Of a stretch of 28,370 nucleotides of DNA, positions 25,145-28,370 are shown piece by piece (positions within the stretch are counted from its first letter, which is position 1; each line of letters starts with the position of its first letter). The notes beneath the pieces were generated by a model, which saw only the letters and a list, made by a program, of their open reading frames with translations, was not told the origin of the DNA and did no database searches. The stretch is from contig DJPO01000017.1 in NCBI GenBank assembly GCA_002437405.1, positions 10,705 to 39,074 on the forward strand, read 5' to 3'. Source of the DNA: Opitutia bacterium UBA6410. GTDB lineage: Bacteria; Verrucomicrobiota; Verrucomicrobiia; Opitutales; Intestinicryptomonadaceae. The position numbers and the translations under genes are program-made.

Positions 25145-27901
25145 CTACCCTATTGCAGCCTGTGCCGCGGCGAGTCTTGCGACGGGCACGCGCGGCGGGG
25201 AGCAGCTGACGTAGTTGAGTCCGACTTCGTTGAAGAACTTTATCGAATCGGGGTCGCCGCCGTGTTCGCCGCAGACGCCCAATTTGATGTCCTTGCGCGT
25301 GCTTCTGCCGCGCTCCGCGCCGATGCGCACGAGCTGCCCGACCCCCTCGACGTCGATTGACGCGAACGGGTTTTTCGGCAGAATGTCCAGTTCCTTGTAT
25401 CTGCCCAGGAAGCTGCCCGAGTCGTCGCGGCTCATTCCGAGCCCCGTCTGGGTCAGGTCGTTTGTCCCGAACGAGAAGAACTGCGCCTCCTCCGCGATTT
25501 TGTCGGCGGTGAGTGCGCCGCGCGGAACTTCAATCATAGTCCCGAGCATATAGTCAATTTTGACCTTTTTCTTCGCCATTACTTCGGCGGCGACTTCTCG
25601 GATATTCTGCGCCTGATATTTAAGCTCCTGCACAAATCCCACGAGCGGTACCATAATTTCGACCTTAACTTTGACGGGCTTTTTGCCTTTCATCACGTTC
25701 GCGGCGGCCTCGAAAATCGCGCGCGCCTGCATTCTCGTGATTTCTGGGAAGCTGTTGCCCAAGCGGCAGCCGCGGTGGCCGAGCATCGGGTTTTGCTCCT
25801 CGAGAGCCTTGCAGCGTTCGGCGACGACTTCCGCGGAGACGTTCATCTTTTCCGCCAGCTGTGCGCGCGCCGAGCTTTCGTGCGGCAAAAATTCGTGGAG
25901 CGGCGGGTCGAGCAGGCGAACCGTCACGGGCAGCCCGTCCATAGCCTTGAAGATTCCCTCGAAGTCCTTGCGCTGGTACGGGAGGAGCTTGTCGAGAGCC
26001 TTCTGGCGTTCGGCGGGGTCGGTCGCCAAAATCATTTCGCGCACCGCGTCGATTCTGTCGCCCTCGAAGAACATATGTTCCGTGCGGCAAAGTCCGATGC
26101 CCTCCGCGCCGAGCTGCACCGCCATTTTCGCCTGCGCGGGCGTGTCGGCGTTTGTGCGCACTCCCATTTTGCGGTACTTGTCCGCCCACTTCATAACGGT
26201 ATTGAAGAGCTGGTATGTGTAGCTTTTTGCGGGCTTCATTTTTCCCGAGAGAACGCGGATTACCTCGCTCGGGGCGGTCGAGATTTCTCCGAGGAAGATT
26301 TCGCCGGTCGTGCCGTCGATTGAGATGTAGTCGCCCTCTTTGACGACCGTCTTGCCGACACTCATCAGGCGTTTACCGTAGTCCATCGAAATATCGCTTG
26401 CCGCGCAAATGCAGACCTTGCCCATTTGCCGCGCAACAAGTGCCGCGTGCGAGCTCACTCCGCCGCGCGAAGTCAAAATCCCCTCCGCGGCAATCATACC
26501 GCGCAGGTCTTCGGGCGAAGTTTCCTCGCGGCAGAGCACGACTTTCACGCCCTGCGAATTCAAAAGTTCCGCTTTCGACGCCGTAAATACGACCTGACCG
26601 CTCGCCGCCCCTGGCCCTGCGGGAAGCCCCTTTGCGAGCACTTTGGCGCGCCTGACCGCCGCTTCGTCGAACACGGGCACGAGCAGGCTGGAAATCGAGT
26701 CGGCGGGAATCTTTTTGATTGCCGTCTTTTCCGACATAAAGCCCTCTTTGTTCATTTCGACCGCGATTCTGACTGCCGAAAGCCCCGTGCGTTTGCCGTT
26801 GCGGGTCTGGAGCATAAAGAGTTTGTTTTCCTCTATTGTGAACTCGAAGTCCTGCATATCCTTGAAGTGCCGCTCGAGCTTCTTGCGGATTGCCAAAAGC
26901 TCTTTGTACGCCTTGGGCATTTCCTCCGCGAGCATCGAGATTTTATGCGGCGTGCGCACGCCCGCGACGACGTCCTCGCCCTGCGCGTTGATAAGATATT
27001 CGCCGTAGAAGACGTTTTCGCCGTTGGCGGGGTCGCGCGTAAAGGCGACGCCCGTTGCGCTGGTTTCGCCCTTGTTGCCGAAGACCATTGTCTGGACGTT
27101 GACCGCCGTCCCCCAGCTCGCGGGAATGTTGTATTTTTGGCGGTAGATGATTGCGCGCTCGTTCATCCAAGAGTTGAAAACCGCGCCGACCGCCCCCCAG
27201 AGCTGCTCGTAAACGTCCTGCGGGAACGCCTTGCCCGTGCGCGACTTAATCAGAGCCTTGTAGCGTTTGACGAGCTCCCTGAGGTCGTCAACCCCGAGGT
27301 CGGTGTCGAGCTTTGCGCCGACTTTCGCCTTAAGTTCGCCCATAACTTCGTCGAACGGTTCCGACTCCGCCTCCGTGCGAGCCTGAACGCCCATTACGAC
27401 GTCCCCGTACATTTGGATAAACCTGCGGTAGCAGTCCCACGCGAAGCGCGCGTTGCCCGTCTTTGCCGCGAGCCCCTCGACGGTTTTGTCGTTGAGCCCC
27501 AGATTCAAAATAGTATCCATCATACCCGGCATCGATTCGCGCGCGCCCGAGCGCACCGAGAACAAAAGCGGATCTTTTTCGTCGCCGAAAATTTTGCCCA
27601 TTTGTTTTTCGACCGACCCGACCCCTGCGCGGACGTCCGCCGCGAGTGCCGCGGGGTATTTTCTGCCGTTCTTGTAGAAGAAATCGCAGACTTCGGTGGT
27701 TATCGTAAACCCCGGGGGAACAGGAAGTCCGATTCGCGCCATTTCCGCGAGGTTCGCACCTTTGCCCCCGAGGAGGTTGCGCATTGTGGCGTCGCCGTCC
27801 GTTTTTGCCCCGAAGAGGTATATGAGTTTTGTCTTAGCCGTTTTAGCGGCGGGTTTCGACGCCTTTGCCGAAACGCGTTTCTTAGCAACTTTTTTTGCCA
27901 T
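25145..27901 (-). CDS. ppdK: Pyruvate, phosphate dikinase with Lys/Ala-rich N-terminal tail
   Basis: It interconverts pyruvate, ATP and phosphate with PEP, AMP and pyrophosphate. In anaerobes this often serves glycolysis with pyrophosphate. The 918-residue product has all three parts: an ATP-grasp domain beginning LLGGKGANLAEMA, the swivelling phospho-histidine domain with His485 in TSRGGVSSHAALVAR, and the PEP-binding barrel with GTNDLTQ and the catalytic Cys877 in GVCGEHGG. PEP synthase and enzyme I of the PTS share domains but not this order and size. Residues 1-25 form a lysine- and alanine-rich, disordered-looking tail (MAKKVAKKRVSAKASK and on) that precedes the usual start at KLIYLFG. 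The first codon at 27901 is the only convincing ATG before the conserved region. No Shine-Dalgarno is present. It appears monocistronic. Confidence 0.95.
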   Translation of the reverse strand: MAKKVAKKRVSAKASKPAAKTAKTKLIYLFGAKTDGDATMRNLLGGKGANLAEMARIGLPVPPGFTITTEVCDFFYKNGRKYPAALAADVRAGVGSVEKQMGKIFGDEKDPLLFSVRSGARESMPGMMDTILNLGLNDKTVEGLAAKTGNARFAWDCYRRFIQMYGDVVMGVQARTEAESEPFDEVMGELKAKVGAKLDTDLGVDDLRELVKRYKALIKSRTGKAFPQDVYEQLWGAVGAVFNSWMNERAIIYRQKYNIPASWGTAVNVQTMVFGNKGETSATGVAFTRDPANGENVFYGEYLINAQGEDVVAGVRTPHKISMLAEEMPKAYKELLAIRKKLERHFKDMQDFEFTIEENKLFMLQTRNGKRTGLSAVRIAVEMNKEGFMSEKTAIKKIPADSISSLLVPVFDEAAVRRAKVLAKGLPAGPGAASGQVVFTASKAELLNSQGVKVVLCREETSPEDLRGMIAAEGILTSRGGVSSHAALVARQMGKVCICAASDISMDYGKRLMSVGKTVVKEGDYISIDGTTGEIFLGEISTAPSEVIRVLSGKMKPAKSYTYQLFNTVMKWADKYRKMGVRTNADTPAQAKMAVQLGAEGIGLCRTEHMFFEGDRIDAVREMILATDPAERQKALDKLLPYQRKDFEGIFKAMDGLPVTVRLLDPPLHEFLPHESSARAQLAEKMNVSAEVVAERCKALEEQNPMLGHRGCRLGNSFPEITRMQARAIFEAAANVMKGKKPVKVKVEIMVPLVGFVQELKYQAQNIREVAAEVMAKKKVKIDYMLGTMIEVPRGALTADKIAEEAQFFSFGTNDLTQTGLGMSRDDSGSFLGRYKELDILPKNPFASIDVEGVGQLVRIGAERGRSTRKDIKLGVCGEHGGDPDSIKFFNEVGLNYVSCSPPRVPVARLAAAQAAIG

Positions 27902-28150
27902 AATTCAGTCTTTTGTTTTGTGATTCCAACAGGCGCGGAGGGTTGGCGAACCGACGGGGAAATCGCGATGCAAAAAAAAAAGCACTCGATATGGGCAAAA
28001 GTCGGGTAAAATCAATTCGCAAAACCGCGCAAGCAAGTATGCCCCGATTTGCAGCATCTAGAGAGCGCAGGTGCGAGATCATAGAAAGCAAGGCACAAAT
28101 CTTGTTCCCAATTCTCATCATTTTTTTGGAATAGTCAATATTATAATAAA
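27902..28150. other. Gene-free leader region upstream of ppdK
   Basis: No plausible gene is seen. The segment must contain the ppdK promoter on the - strand, but no box pair is good enough to call. A ten-A run occurs near 27971-27980. The piece around 28039-28075 superficially resembles part of a tRNA but does not fold as one. Confidence 0.6.
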
Positions 28151-28283
28151 GAAGGGGGTCTTGCCCCCTTCGGCGGGATTGGCTACGCCACTCCCGCCTA
28201 CCCCCGCTGGGCGCGTGAAAGCGGCAGTGCCGCCTCCATTGAAGGGGCAAGCCCCTTACGAAGATTGGCTTCGCCAATACTTC
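28151..28283. repeat. Cluster of five short hairpins in 133 bases
   Basis: Five stems follow one another. GAAGGGGG/CCCCCTTC spans 28151-28171. GGCGGGA/TCCCGCC with an inner TGGC/GCCA spans 28172-28198. GCGGC/GCCGC spans 28221-28233. AAGGGGC/GCCCCTT spans 28242-28257. GAAG-ATTGGC/GCCAAT-CTTC spans 28260-28283. There is no reading frame of note. The last 87 bases of the window after it hold nothing recognisable. Confidence 0.7.
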
Positions 28284-28370
28284 TATCCCCACAGAACCAC
28301 AGAACGAAAGTTTGCTCCAATCCTCCGTATGCGCCTACCGTGCCCCGAGAATCAAGCCACCGTCTGAACG

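Noticed and set aside
26426..28009. 527-codon open frame antisense to ppdK and its leader
   Set aside because: It is a shadow of ppdK. The part beyond ppdK has no recognisable protein feature.
28039..28085. tRNA-like string near GAGAGCGCAGGTGCGAG
   Set aside because: It resembles a D-arm to anticodon-arm junction, but no acceptor stem, anticodon loop or GTTCRA T-loop can be folded around it.

Overview
The window is a chromosomal stretch, about 28.4 kb, of a free-living bacterium with GC-rich coding sequence. It carries mostly housekeeping genes plus a few secreted carbohydrate-active enzymes. I infer Verrucomicrobiota (PVC group, Opitutae-like) with moderate confidence. The cues are the zinc-free bL33 with an RYMTTRN motif, a methionyl-tRNA synthetase without zinc knuckles, scarce Shine-Dalgarno sites, and scattered secreted GH20/GH32/esterase genes typical of glycan-eating gut members. 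No marker gene here proves the taxonomy.

Left part (1-10220): metG runs leftward. Diverging from it, on the + strand, are a lipoprotein of the endonuclease/exonuclease/phosphatase fold, leuB (followed by a hairpin terminator), then alaS and smc 24 bases apart. A 700-base gene-free interval (10221-10920) follows. It holds the smc terminator, two 120-base direct repeats, a third partial copy, and a 133-base near-perfect palindrome. The palindrome ends one base before the rpsA stop codon and contains the rpsA terminator.

Middle part (10921-18072): rpsA (- strand, six S1 domains) diverges from a tight + strand cluster. The cluster is purB, tgt (9 bases later) and a three-domain acyl-activating enzyme/ACP/acyltransferase fusion whose ATG overlaps the tgt stop. 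A bidirectional terminator separates this cluster from the convergent esterase gene.

Right part (18073-28370): a secreted CE7-like esterase (- strand), then nadA, a secreted GH20 enzyme and rpmG on the + strand. Next are a secreted GH32-like enzyme and ppdK on the - strand, with a terminator between them. The last 469 bases have no gene and end in a dense group of short hairpins.

The genes cover translation (metG, alaS, rpsA, rpmG, tgt), chromosome condensation (smc), anabolism (leuB, purB, nadA), lipid handling, PEP/pyruvate exchange (ppdK) and extracellular glycan breakdown. There is no phage, IS transposase, CRISPR array, rRNA or convincing tRNA. The least explained sequence is in the three gene-free intervals. 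Two protein-level oddities also stand out: a Tgt lacking its zinc cysteines, and the lipid-enzyme fusion.
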